A stretch of DNA of 64,000 nucleotides from Dromaius novaehollandiae (GCF_036370855.1 NC_088100.1:106064387-106128386), one strand, 5' to 3'; shown: positions 25,608 to 40,102, numbered from the stretch's first letter. The notes: generated from the sequence alone by a model not told the origin. Numbers and translations: made by a program.

Positions 25608-26390
25608 TGAATGAAAGTGAAAACTATTCAAGATAATGTTTTATCTTCTTACTTTGTTTGGATAAAAAGTCAACATTCTATGAATGTACAACACTTGGAG
25701 GATGTGTCTCATTTTTTAAAGAAAGTAGAGACTCGCACAAGTTTGGAGTGCGTTTTCTCCTCCACTTCAAACTTTTATTTAATACAGCTTCATTCACTAT
25801 ATTGAAATCCTGAAATATTTTCCAAAACATGTATAATTTTCAACATATTTCCAAAACATTTGTACAGTCAAAATAGTGGCACCTACCCAATGAAAGATAG
25901 ATTTTGCCAAGGTCATTAAAAGTTTATACATTAGTCATGGCAATTGATGTATTAGTGTGTCTGCATTTCCAAATCAGCGTTGCACTTTGAAAAGTTGTTA
26001 GCAATTTGCAATAGAAATGGCTTACAATAAACACAGAAATGCCATCACCTTGTAAAGTTATCGGACTCCTGTAGAGTCTTTATTACTTTGGCCAGGAAAG
26101 GTTTTGTAGATAATAAAGAAAAGTAACTATTAATGTGATAGCTCTGGTCTTGGAGCATTAGTTTGATTGGAGACAACTATGGAAATATAACTGTAAAAAA
26201 AGAGACTTGACCCTGCTGATTGGCTTTGTATATATATGTTTTTTTTCCATTGCAAGTCTGAAGTTATATATCTTAAGAGACTGGCTAGAAAGGAAATGAC
26301 AGTCATTGCTCTTGTTTTCATTTGGGGGGAGGTGATTCTAGTAATGCTGAATAAAATTGTATTCAGTGTTGCTCCATTTGGAATTCTGGT
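25608..26390 (+). other. RRP15: RRP15 3'UTR and candidate poly(A) sites
   Basis: AATAAA hexamers lie at 26026-26031, 26112-26117 and 26350-26355. The last is followed within about 30 bases by a GT/T-rich stretch (GGTGTTCTGTTTTTTTC), the best match to a downstream element. This would give a 3'UTR of about 0.76 kb; use of the first signal would give about 0.44 kb. Which is used is inferred. Confidence 0.6.
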
Positions 26391-29300
26391 GTTCTGTTTT
26401 TTTCAGTAAGAAGCTGGACCTATGAGATGCATCCTGTTGGTTTAGTCAACTATAATGCTAATTCTTCAGGTCATTAAAGGGTCTAACAAAAGCCCTTCCT
26501 CTCAGGTGTGTACTGCGAGAGTACAAAATTTTGGAAAGTATAACAGTAGTGGCTTTGTTTAAACTACAGCAATTTCTCCTAACTGGTTGCCTGGTTGTGA
26601 AAAAGCAGGAGCTAACATACATAGTACTGCATATTATAAGTAAGCACATTATATACAGCATACAGAAGGAATCACATTGTGGTTAAGGAGTTTTAAACGC
26701 GAGGCTCGGGCTGAATTCTGTTTGTTTCTCTGTTTCAGATTGATTGTCCGATATTGTGTAGTTTGTTTAACTTTATCTCACTTCCCCATTTACTATATAA
26801 AGATAATGCTTTAGGGCCTGTTAATTGATATTTAAAATACATAATACTATTCTGTCTGATGCTACAGTTTTCTCATGTACAAACTTCTCTTCCTATGTGG
26901 TTATATATAGGATGCTATTAGGAGTGACTTGCTCTTAAATTTTCACCCTTCAGCGTTGAAATGTATACTAGGACAGTGGATTTTGATTTTCAAACTAAGG
27001 CATTTGTGGATGGGAGGAGAAGAAAATTTGTGTGTATTTCAAAATAAAAAACTACAAAATCGTAGAGAGAAACTCATCCTAACAACTGGCAATAGTTGTG
27101 TTATCACTAGCCTATTCATCTGGTATATATTGTAGCATAATTCTTTGAGGAAAACTCAAAGCTAACAGCAGAAATGTTTAGATTTTCAAGCTGTTTTGAG
27201 TGTTAAACATATTAGATATCTGAGGAGATATTAGTTTGTGGCCTGATATTTATTATCACAAATGAAGGCATACACCCAAAATATCAAGTGGCAAAACCAC
27301 AGAAGTTTGACATATGGTTATCCCAGCTTCTGAAGGTTAGACATCTGTATAACTGTTCAGCTAGTAGAACTGGCATCTCATTAGCGCAATACAAAAATAT
27401 ACTATGATGAATTCTGAGTCTATAAAATAACATAATAGTCTAATTTGGCATTGCTTTTTTTCTGCAGAGTTTAGTTACTTTTTGTGAAAAGTTGCATGAG
27501 CGGCCTTAAATCTACAGTTTTACGGAGTGAAAAAGATACTGATGATGGTAACTTTAGTTTTCTCTGTTCTTACAAAAACTAAATACTGTTTATATCCTGG
27601 CTGATACCGCCAGTCTCTATCTGAAATCAAATCCTGGGGAAAAAAAAAATCTATTTTATTCTTAGAAACTAGAGCATCCTGAGGTGACTCTGAAAATATT
27701 CTGGAATTTTCATAGCTCTTCTGGGTTTATGAATTTTCTTTCTGCATTTTTGCAGTAATGTTTTCATGCAAAGATTGAAGTGTCACTTGTGCTTTTAAGA
27801 AAAATACGGAATATATTAATACTGATTTAAAAAAAAAAATCTTGAGCTCCTGTTGCATTTAAATTCCACAGAAGTACTTCAGTATTTTGCCTGTAGGTAG
27901 AGAGCATTTCTTACTTTTTAAGAAGCATAATATGCAGACTTTTATGTCTAACTTGATAGCCTTATAAATTTGGTATTGCATCTTGCCTTGCCTATGTTGT
28001 GCCATGTGCAGAGCAGCTCTTAGAATAACTTAAATTGGTGACTACCTCCAAAAATAAAAGGTTTCTCTCAAGAAAAGAGAAATAAACTCAGAATTCTTGG
28101 AGCAAATGGAAGCAGTATATTTTCATTTTAGGCACTTGGCACCAATTTATTTTGCAAGTTTTGTTTTAAGTGACCTGCTAGTCAAAAGAAGAGCTAAACC
28201 CTGTTTGGCCCAGAAATCTTCTAGTCTCTTCTCTTGGTTGTAGAATCAGCTGGCCTACCTACCTACTTTTTCAGTAATGTTACTCCTTTACTACAGCTAA
28301 AAAGAACCACCTCTTGCTGCTTATTCCCACCCCTCAGAGTTCTCAGTCCATCTTGCCTTCTCCTATGAATATCTTTGCTTAAGAAGAGCTGTGCTGCTGC
28401 CCTTCATTCCAGAGAGCATGAATCATCTTAACTTTGTGTATTTCTGTACCTATCTATATAAAGCCAATAAGGATGGGGTGGTTCCCGTTTTGTTAGGCTT
28501 CTAGCCAACCCTGAAGTATGTAGGGCTTAATATTCTATGGACTGCATGCAAGTAACAAGGTTTTTTAATCAGAGAAGGCGTAGGGTCAGGTCTCTGTCTG
28601 TCGTCCTCTGGTCTAGTTTCCCTTCGCATTAATTGTGCTAACTTTTTCAGTAAGGAAAGCATGAGTTGGCCTATGGAATAAAGAACCATCTTCCCCCTGC
28701 TTTTCTTCGGTCTGCTGTTAGGGAAACATTTTGGGAGCAGTGGTGGAATATCCTTCTTGTGCCTGTCACTATTACGCCGTACAGTCTTCCTTGCTAGAGC
28801 AAGGAGGAAAGAGCTCCCACTTGTCCTGCAGCTGTGCGGCAGGTGCTCTCCAGGTTCAGACAGATGAGCAGAACAAAAGGGCTGGAAGCAGCTATCTGGG
28901 GCCCCTGCTGCTTCCTAATGGCATTAGGGCTTTTTTAAATTTCTCCCGCACATGCGCGCTTTTTTTTTTCCTTCTTTTTTAAGAGAGAATTAAATTGTTT
29001 GGAAGCCGTAAAAGCGTTTTGACTATCTAATGCTTCCAGAAGAAGGTGGTCTGTATAGCTGCATCCGTTTAGAGCTGGCTCAGTAGCTGTCTCCAGGGAG
29101 GAAGGCAGAAGTCATCTGGCACACAACACTTCACACAACTGAAAATGACAAACTCCTCATTCTTATGAAATGAGTCCTGGCATAGTCAATATCCACACAG
29201 AGCAGTCATTGATGTTGCTCACTTCCAGGCCCTACAAATTGCTTAATGATTTCTTCAAGACTTGCTGAGGTAAGGAGTAAGAGGGCCAGGAGATGGCTTG

Positions 29301-32300
29301 AAGTGTTGAAGAATCTTAGGATTTCATTTAATATCTGGGACCCTAGTGCTAAATAAGATGTTAAACTTAGACACTGGAGACTGACGTTCTTTGCAAAGCA
29401 AGGTGGGAGAGTGTCATTTACTGCTATCTAAAGCAGTGGCTTTAAACTCTTTCAGTATGTGGATCTCAAAAGACTTCACCTATGTAGATTATCTAGCAGA
29501 TGCAGGCTTTTCCTTTATCTCTTTTTGCAGATGTAGGGAGGGGTGATATTTCTTAGACAAAATACTTGTTTTCAAATGCATCTTTTTAATTGCTTTTCTC
29601 TCTTCAGGAAGAAGTTTAAATAAAACTCAAGCTAAACTGAATAGCTCCAACACTGAAGAAGACAGTCGTGTTTGTCTTCACGTACTGCTTCATTCTTTGG
29701 AATGATTTCCCTGTGTTTAAATCAGTGTGTTTAATCTGTTGGATTTCAAATCTTAAAATGAATTAGGACACTTTCTTGAAGCCTTCAGATAAAACCTCAT
29801 GAACATAAGTGACTCCACAGGTTTTTTGGAAGGTGTTTTTTAGGAATACTCATAAAAAGCACTATTTCTTCATAGTCCTTCAATCATTTCAATAGCCTGT
29901 TCTTTCATGCCAGTAAGTGGACTTCTCAAACATTATTTTGCAACACTTTCTTAATGTTTCTTAATTCTCTTTTCAGAATGTGTGCTATTAATTGTAAACT
30001 GCTAACCAGGATTAGAGTTGTACTGAGGGCTGGTGCCACTAATATTTCTTACAGACATTGTGTTCTCAAAAATACTTAAATCATTAATAGAAATAGTTCA
30101 CTATGAAAAGATACACTGGTTATACTTTTTATTATCAGAAGCCTAATGCATACTTCAGAAATGGTTAAATATATGACCTACTGGTATGTACTAATCTTTA
30201 ATGTTCATCTTATAGGCATGTGTGAACACAAGCAGAAGTTAGCAAAGGCTTGCCTGGCACAATTTTAAAACCTATTGACCTGTTTGATTATAGAACTACT
30301 TACCAAGGTCTCCACTAGCCATTTGTGAACCCTTTGTAAACTGCATTATGAATGTAATGTTAGAGATTATGACTCAGGGCCTTTGGCTTTTGAATGACTT
30401 TGTTGCTTTTAACTTTGTTTTTTATCCCAGTTATGGAGGACATTCCCAGAGTAGAAATACATGTATAAGCATTCCTTTATCCAAGCAAAATGGCAGTGAA
30501 AAGCTTTCTTGGTTGTATGAATGTTTGCTTTTGATTATTATCCTGAATATTTACTGCACTGACTTTCAGGTTGCATACAGTGTATTCAATGAGAATTTTC
30601 TTTGTTTCTCAAGTGATCCGTAAGTTGCGAAGTTTGTGGGCAATTATATATTAGAAATGTGTGAAGTGGGGGATAGAAATATAGATATCAACAGTTTTGA
30701 GCTTCTTTCCCAGCTCTGCCGCTGGGAAGGCTTCCTAAGAGTATGCTTTTTGAGCAGTCTTACATTTAGAGTGTGCTAAGTCTGGGGTACAAAAACTTGT
30801 ATGCACCTATTTTAAAGATGGGTGCCTAAGGTTGGGCACATGAATTAAAACCTGTTACTAGAGGGCCAAGTACTTGAACTTACTGCTTTCTATAGTTGGG
30901 ACTTTCACATCTCTGCCCATGACATAGTCACCACCTGACAGCAATTCTTAGAGATGAAAGGTGACCAAAATCATGTTGTCAGCATTTTCAGGCTTGTGTA
31001 GATCTGCTTCCCATTAATAATACATATGAGTGTTCCAGAAGAGCTTAAGGTTCAAAAATAAAGGATGTCACATAGCTAAAGGTGTAAGTAACATAGTGTG
31101 TTTTTGTATACTGATGTTCTTCAGTGCAGTGAAATATTTGACGATACCTGCGTAAATCTTTTGTTAGTTATGAGCTTATGAAAGAAATGCTTCGCTACTA
31201 AAAGAAAAATTCATAAAATTTTCAAGTGGGTGTCACTAGATAGTAACAGCAAAAGACTATAAAGATTCTTAGAACCTTTGGGTCAAGATTTCCAGTACCA
31301 CTGCTGTTCTGTCCATCTGCTGTGTTAATTACTTTTATTCTGTTGTGTAACTGTTGGAGCACTTATAATAAGTTTTTGGTGTCAATATGGAGAAATAAAG
31401 TGGAAGTGAAATATATTTTATGTAAAGAATATAGTCCAAGAAAGAAGGGAAGTGAATTACCTGTGTCTTTTTCTATAATGTCAGTATTACGCATACCAGA
31501 GACAGACCTTTGCCTTTGGTTCTTATACACTTCAGTGATTGCTGAAGCAATGCTGGACCATCTGACTTGACACATATGGCAAATTGCTTTGCTTTTGCAT
31601 TGTGGAACTAAATTTTTGGTTTCCTGTACTGAGGGTGATTTGTATGCTTTCTGTGCTTGCTGCTATTTTAAGATAATAGTAAATGGTCAGAGGGATACCA
31701 CCATTACTAGCGGGTATTAATTAAGATGACCTGCCAAACTACCAAAAAAAGTGCATGCAGGTAGTATGTAATTCTTTCCTCCATATGCACTGTGTTGTCA
31801 ATATGCAGATATCTTGCTGGTGACCTTGTGGATTGGGCCTGCGAAGGTCAAAGGTATGCAGCCTGTTTGAACCAGTAGTAATTCAGGATAAATTTGCATA
31901 ATACACGAAACACAATGAGGAGTGTCCATAGAAGTCACTCATGAATATGTCCTTATGTAGCAAATATGGTATTTAAGTAATATTTCTACCTGCTCTGGGT
32001 ATGTTTCTGTGCTGCCTTGAACAAGTCACTGAATTTCTTGTTACACTTGTTAAGCATTATGCTTATCCATAGGAATTGAGAACTTACTGCTCTAAACTTA
32101 GTTTAAAGTGGAAAAAACTCAGTTTAATGCTTTACTCTCTTAATATTTCTTCCCAATACTGGTGGGAGGGAGATTGACTGGTTCATAAAAGATACCTGAA
32201 TGATGGGTCTGTGGACTCAGTCCTTTGTGCCAGATGTTGTTGGGTCTGACGTCTGCATTGTCAGCCAACGTGTATGCCTTCTTAAGCTCTGACTGCTCTG

Positions 32301-35300
32301 TTAGTGAGGTGGATGTTCAAATGATGCTTAAATATTTGTAAGAGTAGTCATTTAAGCTGTTAGCTTATATACATGAGGGAGAAACTTGGAAGCTAATGTC
32401 CAAGGGACAGATGGTGCTCTTTTACATTTAATGAAGAGAATTCTCCCATTCTTGATGTCTTTTGTTCTTAAATCTTGTTTTCATAGTACCTTTCTCTGTT
32501 GATTTTATTTTTCTAGAAAATACAGGCCTCTCAAATTTGTGAAATACACTGCAATTCTTTTGATCTTCCTTTATGCTTTTAAAGACCTTTGTCCTTAAAC
32601 CGCAGCCTGGCTTGGAGGATAGGGGAGGTATTCTCAGGTTGTTTTCATTCTAAAGAATGTTTCACTGCACACATTGCTAATTCATACCATCCACATGGGC
32701 TAATTATGTGCTCTGTTAAAGAGCTATAGCTTTTTAAAACGAGTGTTGCACAAACTCTTCCTCATGAGCTTTATGGAAGGAAAAGGCACCACTCTAAACC
32801 CCTGGTTTGGGCCTGCCAGATGTATAGGTAGAGCTGTTTCTGTTCTTCCCAGATGCAGCCCAGACCTGAACAGGTGCCTATGGCTGACATGAATAAGAAA
32901 AGCACAGAACATATGTTTCTGGGTACAGGGCTTTTAGAAGCCCTTCTGCTGAGAGAGCTGAGCAGTTACATAAATCTCATAACCTGCTGGGTCAACAGGG
33001 CCTCAGACTTGAAAGAAAGTTGCAGATCATATTCTTTGCCTACTGAGATAATCATAATATGCTGCAGAGCAAAGTAAAAGAAGGACATAGCACATGATGC
33101 TGAATGGGAAATAGAACTTTCACAATGAAAAATTACAACAGTGGAAGTATTGTCTGTAGCTTCTGCTCCTTAATCTTTCCTTTGCAGAGTATGGCCTGCT
33201 GTATGATAAGGGTGGCATCCAAGAGGATACAGGGGTATGCAGCATGTCAGAAAGTGGGACAGCTAGGACTTTGTCCCTGTCCATAAGTGGCCTTTGCAGG
33301 TTTAATCTGCCCTAGGTCTGGCTTAATTTGGAGTACAGTAGAATTGTCTTTGTAGCCTTAGGAGTCAGGGATTGGCTTATATGAATAAACTGAATACCTG
33401 AATATGAGGAGATTACTGTATGTGAATGTTCCACTGCTCTGACATCAGTGCATCTTCTTTCGCTTTTGCATGTCTTCAAAATACGCTCAAAGAGACGACT
33501 CTATCCTCAGGGACTGTTATTAGGTCTTGATAACAGAAGGCTGAAGAAACACTGTATGAAATGGTGGTGCAGGCCCTAGAGGCTTCGTAAGTAAAGGGTT
33601 GCACTAGTGTGGATAGAAGATACTGGCAGGAAACCTGTTAGTCAGGGAGGACTGAGAGGCTCAGGTTATGCTATTTCCAGATCACAAGCTTGAGTCGAAT
33701 AGAAAGCAAAAGTGACCGCCTCACAGTAATGTTTCATCTCAGACTAGTTTCTAAGGCTGCATTGTACCGAAAACCAGGAGAGCTCTTGTCTTTAATGGCA
33801 ATCTCAGCTAAGACACCATTGACTGAGAAGATACTGAACACCTCAGCCACTCCTTTTAGGTGGCCTGTTCTAGATCAAGCTCTAAATTAATTTCACAGTT
33901 GCTGTATAAACAAGTAAGTCATTTCAGCCTGAGGCAAGCTATAGCTAATGGGCCTGAAAATGTACATCAGAAGAGGAAGACTAGTGGCAGTAGGCTTAAA
34001 TTTACTTTTTGGTAATCTGCACTCTGCTGACAACCTATATGAGAACATATGAATATAAAACCTCTGCATTATCACAGAGTCAAAAAGTATGCAATTCTAA
34101 GTGCAAAATTTCTTACAAGTCTTCTCATATTCCTATATTCCTATTGCACTGAGCAGTGTTTTGACTCTGCACTGACAAAATAAGCATGCCCTTTCTTCCA
34201 GTGTCACGAAGGAAAAAAGTCAGTATTTTATGCTCAGATACAAATTAACCTTTGTATGCAATGACTTTCAGAATAATATGAAATATGTGAGCTTTACATA
34301 AAGTTCTGCTGCATGGAAACGAATCCCAGCTGAAGTGGAGCTTTCTGTTCTATTTATAGAATTAGTCACCATGTATAAACTGTCTCACTGGAAGGGTATC
34401 ATGCCATCAGCCATGCAACAATATCGCTTCCATTGATTTCAGTAGACAGACATAGAAAGGAGGTTTAAAAATGTGTAAGGCTGAGAGGAGAAGGAAGAGA
34501 AGAAATAAAAAGACCTTCTCCAGAACTGGTTTTGTGAATGCAGCACAAAACCTTAATATTGCATGTAGGGGGGGAAAAAAGAAAAAAACCCTCTGAGGTA
34601 ATATAAAACAATACATTGCATTTTGTAAACTCCCTAGGATTATCTCAAACGTGTTGCTTAAAAAACATTAGGAAAAGCATTTCTGAAGCAACTTTAGCTT
34701 ATTAGGGTTTTTGGGTTTTTTTTTTTTTTTTTTTCCTTTTCTGTGTAGGCTGCACCGGCAGGTTCCAGGGCTGTGGTTTTTGTTTGTTCATTTGTTTTGC
34801 AGGGCAGAATATGGCTTAAAGTATTACATTAATGCTGGCCCATTTTTGAAGTCGCTGCCACTGAATTTTGCTTGATACGTAATCTTCTTAAAGAAACCAG
34901 CAGAAGTGTCATCTAGAAGCATATTCTAACTGGAGTTACATGACTTTTATTTGCTGATCAAGTGCCTGTAGATGTTCTGTTAGAAATACAGTATTTTAGG
35001 TATCATTTGTGTGATACTTAGTGAGGCTTAACTTAAATCATCACTGAGCAGTTCAAAAATAGCATGTGACAGCTGTGTACTGAGAAAGAGATGAAGGTCA
35101 AGAGTTCAAACGTTGAGATTAAAGGGTTAACTTTTATTCTACTGTCTTTACTTCGTCATTCTTGCTAAAAGTAGATGTCAAGTCCCTGTGGTATATATAC
35201 CACTGCACTTATATTTCTCCATTTTTGAAATTTATAGTTAGTGAATCTGATCATTTTCCTCTGTTGATATTTACAGCAAAAGTCTTATTGACTTTAGTGG

Positions 35301-35354
35301 AAACAGGATTTCCTGTGGTGATTAAAACCACAGGTGCTAGGATTAAGGAATGCC

Positions 35355-35377
35355 TTTTTTTTTTTTTTTTTTTTTTT
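35355..35377. repeat. Poly(T) tract of 23
   Basis: Twenty-three T bases end exactly where the U6-like sequence begins. Its position 5' of a sense-oriented U6 copy is not the usual poly(A)-tailed retrocopy pattern. Confidence 0.9.
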
Positions 35378-35464
35378 GGTGGTAGTACATATACTGAAAC
35401 TGAAATGATACAGAGAAGATTAGCATGGCCCCTGCAGAGGGATGCCGTGCAGATTTGGAAGAGC
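35378..35464 (+). pseudogene. U6 spliceosomal snRNA pseudogene (5' truncated)
   Basis: GGTAGTACATATACT, then GATACAGAGAAGATTAGC, then ATGGCCCCTGC follow U6 snRNA in order. The central 29 bases, including the ACAGAGA box that pairs with the 5' splice site, are identical to the universally conserved U6 sequence. Hand alignment over about 84 bases gives roughly 80 per cent identity. The first 9-10 bases of the 5' stem-loop are replaced by poly(T), the region after the catalytic core has many changes (the AGC triad and internal stem-loop are altered), and the terminal U run is missing. No TATA or proximal element was seen at the usual distance upstream. It is therefore called a dead copy. Confidence 0.88.
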
Positions 35465-37713
35465 ACATGAGAGGATCAAACTGGGAGGTGTAACCATGGG
35501 AGGAACTTCTCTGACATTCACAAAATTGTTGTCAAGACTTTTGTCGTGAATGATTTAAAGATGGGAATTGGTTTTGGGGGCAAAAAAACCTTTGGATGCA
35601 GCTCTGATGTGCGCATACTTTATAGAAAACAAATGTCTGTTCTTTGGATAAAGAGTTTAGACCATTGATCTCTTTGTTGATTCCTTAGAACTGCTAATAT
35701 TCTGCATTATTCTTTGAAGAGAGTGGATGAGTTTACTGCAGGGAAGCTATTTTCCGGATTGTCAAACCCAAGCCATGCAATAGATGGATAATAACACCAT
35801 AACTGAAATACAGAGTAATGGTCACGCTCCCTTCTGTACTCAGAGTTCCTCTGATCTTTGGGGGACTTTGGGGAGGAGTTACTCCAAGGGATAGCTATAT
35901 CTCAGCATCTCCTGAACATTCCCCGTTCCACCAAGATTTTGTCTTTCTGTCTTGAGGTGTCTCAGTATCAGGATTCTTTTAAAAAGTTCTTTTTTTGGTA
36001 ATCCCATCCTGGATGTCCCCTCAGCTTTGTTTTATTAAGGTAGAATTTTTAAGACACATACTCTGCACTGCTGTGTGATACCATTGCTTGCTGTCATACT
36101 GTGTTCTCGCATCATGGTGGAGGCGGTAGCATTCCCTAAGACAACAGAAGTGATTCCTTCATGTTTTTTTGGGTTGCATCCTATTGACCGTTCTCTTGTG
36201 ACTGTTTCTGCTGAAGTTACTGAATCTATTTGCATGAATGAGGTCTAAGAAAAGTGGTACAAAAAGAAGCAGAAACATGCCTTTGATTTGTGAAGTTGGC
36301 AAGTAGTTACATATGAATGTGTGTATATATGAATAGCAGTCTTGCATATTAAACAGCACGCAATAAAAAGTAGCCATTATCTGCTGGAACGTATGTGTTG
36401 CAGGAGTGGGTTGTGGTTGTTTGAAATGCAATCCCAGTGGCAGTGGGACTGCTTGCATTAGTAAGGTCAGTAGGATTTGCTCCCAAATTCATGTTGGCAT
36501 TACTGTGCACACTAATGAAATGTATGGCACAGAAGTATGGACTTCTACTTGACTAAAGATAATAAACAGTAAAATCCAGGAGTTTATTACTGTATATATT
36601 ACAATTTTCCATTATTTGTCATCTCTTTGCCTCACCTTTATTAGGTGCCACCTCAGCTCTACAGATTGAACCTTCATATATATACTTTTATAGAACGGAG
36701 AATTCAAAAGCTTTTGACTAGCGCCCTGCATCAGAATAACTGAGAGTCTACATGACCACAGTAACTGCCACCGACTTCTGTGCGTGCCACAAAGAATTAA
36801 TTGTGCAATCATCCTGCACTCGTCATCAATGTGCGAGTTTACGAAAGTCACCTCCTAACTTTTAAAAGTTATTCCTCTTCCAACAATGTTCTTTAGTTTA
36901 TGAAATGTGGCCAGCCACCTTACTTAATGACCTGGTCATCAGCAGTTTTAGAAAGATTATTGCTTTTGTATTTCACACAGCATATTTGCTTATAACCAAA
37001 ACAATCTAAAAAGAAACCACAAATTGTAAAATCCTGACCACATAATTTTTAAGTTAATAGGAAACACGAAACCTTTAAGTTTAGTGAAGTAACTTTCCAG
37101 GTGTCCCTCTTTTTGTAATAAACAGTCACTATTTATTAAAAAAAAATCAATATATAAAAAGACAGTATTGTATTGAATTAAAAGCTCAAGAACAGGTAAG
37201 TACAGTTCTTTCTCTGTACATACGCTAAGGACCAATTCCTGCTTTTTTTTTTTTTTTCAGTCAAAGCTTTCAGTGATGGCCATGCAGGATGAGTCCATTT
37301 CATAAAGGTAGAGAACAGATAAATGTAAACCTAGTTGAACTTTAGTGCCTGATAATCCCAACAGCTTTCGAAGCTAACAGGTAAATTAAATACAAAGTAT
37401 TTCAAAATAAATAAAAATCCCTTTCAGGATAAAATACGAAGCCATAATTGTGATGATTTTGACATATGTATGGATAGCGAAAATTAAAGTTATCATGTAG
37501 AAATCAAATTACCTGTGCAGAAGGGCATTGACGCAGCTTTGAACAATGCACATAATTTGGCTGTTTAATTTTAGATCATTTTTGATTACCCCTTCAGTGT
37601 CTTGCTCACTTTATCAAGGTAAAAACGTCACCCATTTAGAGTGTAGTTTGCAGTGCTGTTATGGCTAAAACAAAATATGCGCAGGGGAGAGATTTTTGGA
37701 AATAAGATCAGGC

Positions 37714-37773
37714 ATATCATGATGTATATCATGATGTATATGTTCCAGATATTTTCCATTTGCAAAATGGAAA
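37714..37773. repeat. 12-bp tandem duplication and a perfect 9-bp stem-loop
   Basis: Two copies of ATATCATGATGT are at 37714-37737. A hairpin follows: TTTCCATTT at 37753-37761 pairs perfectly with AAATGGAAA at 37765-37773 around a GCA loop. Function unknown. Confidence 0.8.
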
Positions 37774-40094
37774 GTTGGTGTTTATGAATGCTGATGTGTA
37801 TTTTAATGATTTGGCTAGTATGTAGGTGTCCTTTCCTGGGGTAAATCAGAACAGCACAAGCATGTGTGATAGGCCTTCTGCAGCTGTTGGGGATTTAGCT
37901 CGAGTGGCTGGGGTCTGGGCTTTCCTGACAGAAAAGCCTAAGCCTGTCTGTGCTGCTCCTGAGTAGTTCTGCATGGCAAAAACATCACCATGATGATGCC
38001 AGAAAGTTTTAGGGAATCCAGCTTTGTTACGGTGGCGAGGCAAAGCGGAGCTCTGAACCCTGGTAAGCCTGACGCTCCTTGTCAAGCTCCAGGAGTCAGG
38101 CCGGAAGCAAACTTGCGATCTTGAACGAGAACAAAACCAACATTTTTCTAGGCAGTCAAAAAAATTCTGGGAAAAGGTTGCCAAATCAGAAAGAGTCTCA
38201 GAAACTTTCAAAATCTAGTCTAACTGGTGTCCTGTCAGCCCGGCTGGATCTCTGGCAGCTTAGGTGGTGGGTTCCTGTGAAGCTCCAACATAGCATCTGC
38301 TGCTGTGTGCGCCGCCCAGCCTGCCGCGTGCCCTGGCATGGAAGATGTCAGGATTTTGGTAGTCTGTATTAGGAGTTGCTTTGATTTGGGCACCAATGAG
38401 GCTCTAGGATTTCTTTTTGTGAAAGATACTGTAAAGTTTGGTTTTCCTTCCAAACTGGAATAAAAATACACTTTGAAAGAATCACAACACTCGCTATCTG
38501 GCAGTACTAAATCTGCACAGCTCTTCTGAGAGATAATGGAGAGTTTCCAATCATCCCCGTGCTAGGGCCCTTGCAGAAGGAGGGTGTACTGTTCTGCTCT
38601 GAAGCTCCCAAGGCAAGTGATGGGCAGTGCTCTAACAACAGCCAAGTGGTTCAGTGTGTGCTAGGTGCCTTTTATCTTCCCCAGATCAAAGCTATGACTG
38701 CTCTGAGGAAGCTGTTTTCCTTCAAGATATACTGAGAAGGAAAATCTTGCTTCACATTTTGGGGCTGCCATTCTGAAGGTTCGGAAAACTTCCTGGCATT
38801 GCACAGAAGGAAGATGGTCCCTGAACAGTGGTAAAACAGAGAAACTCTTTGGACTTCAGTGGTGTGGTGTTGATTTATGTCTTATGTGACTCTCTCTGTG
38901 TTTTCAGAGAGATCTGAGTCATCCTATCTCACTTCCTTTACATGTGTTAACAGATAATGCCATGGGGAGTGGCCCAGCTGTGGTCCTGGGTGTCTGTGTT
39001 CCTCAGAACACCTTGGTAGCATGTCCCACAAACACATGCTCTTTAGAAAAAGAAGAGGATCTTTACAAATAGCCTTGCCATTACAGGGAGCATGTGCTTC
39101 GAAACTCGTTCTGTGTCTTAACCTACCAACTAAAAACTGTGACAACTTAATTTTCTGAGGGAAATTTAGGGATAAAATTGGTGAGGGTAAGGAAAAAGGC
39201 TACTTGATCATTTTATGAAGTTAATGTTGATGTACGGGGTGATAAATGGCCTGTGAATGAAAAGCCTTATGGCATGAAGTTGAGGGATGTCTAGCAGACT
39301 GTAGAATAATTTCTCTGGGGAAGAGGTGGGAGGCTGTCCTACTGAGGTCAAAGTATGAGACATTACCAATACACACGCACTGGATAAAGCAACTGTTTGA
39401 GCCTGTGATGTTTCCTGTGGCCAAAAGAGGTAGCGGAAAAATTGAATTACAGACTCGGACGAAGAACTTGGGGCTTGAGAATTTGTCAAGTGCAGATGAG
39501 GATGTATTTGCACACTTCTGGCAGGAGAGGAGAGCTCAGAGAAGGAGCAAATCATCATCTCTCATTCTCTTCCTGCTCCGTGGGTAGCACCGATTACCAA
39601 GTAGCCTGTCAGAGGGGAGTTACGAGAATTGCCCAAAACACACTTGGAAGTGAAATCTAAGAGCGAGGCACTGGGCAGAGCAAAAACTGAACGGCTCCTG
39701 CTGATGATGCAAGGGGCAGAGCTATGCGGGATAATCCTCCGCCCCTGCAAACTTTAACAGAAACACATCCAAGTGGTTTTCGTGAGGCGCATAAGCACAG
39801 CAGTTAATTCTTCCTCTAGAGCAAGGGTGGTATTTGGCCCAATTACTTTAATAATAGGTGCAAGAAACATTAAAGCCTTCCTTTAAAAGAAAAGAAAAGA
39901 AAAAAAAAAGCTGGCAGGAGCTGCTTCTGCTCCCTTCCCTCCCTTCTCCTCTCCCCCCCCGGGGGTGAGGCACCTTGAAAGGCACCGGGGCGGGCAGCCA
40001 GGCTCCTGCGCGTCCCTCGCCTGTTGCGCGGAGGGGAATAAATAGCCGGGCCGCGGGCGCAGCCGGAGGAGCCCTCTGCTCCATGGAGCCCCAC

Positions 40095-40102
40095 CACGTC
40101 AC
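40095..40102 (+). promoter_or_regulatory. TGFB2: CRE/ATF site of the TGFB2 core promoter
   Basis: CACGTCAC contains the ACGTCA core (40096-40101) bound by ATF/CREB family factors. The human TGFB2 promoter has a functional CRE/ATF element at -74 to -67. Here the site starts 24 bases before the E-box, the same distance as in human. Confidence 0.8.

Larger units (their letters stand above)
26391..39939. other. RRP15-TGFB2 intergenic region
   Basis: About 13.5 kb of mostly AT-rich sequence. Open frames are short and uncorroborated. The only recognised elements are the U6 pseudogene near 35378, a diverged repeat-like stretch near 30790-30850 (GGGTGCCTAAGGTTGGGCAC), a T-rich tract at 34714-34733, and small hairpins and duplications near 37714-37773. 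As the flank of a developmentally regulated growth-factor gene it may hold enhancers, but conservation cannot be judged from one sequence. Confidence 0.6.

Noticed and set aside
28940-28960. GCACATGCGCGC resembling an NRF1 promoter site
   Set aside because: It is a single imperfect match in non-CpG-island intergenic sequence with no gene start nearby.
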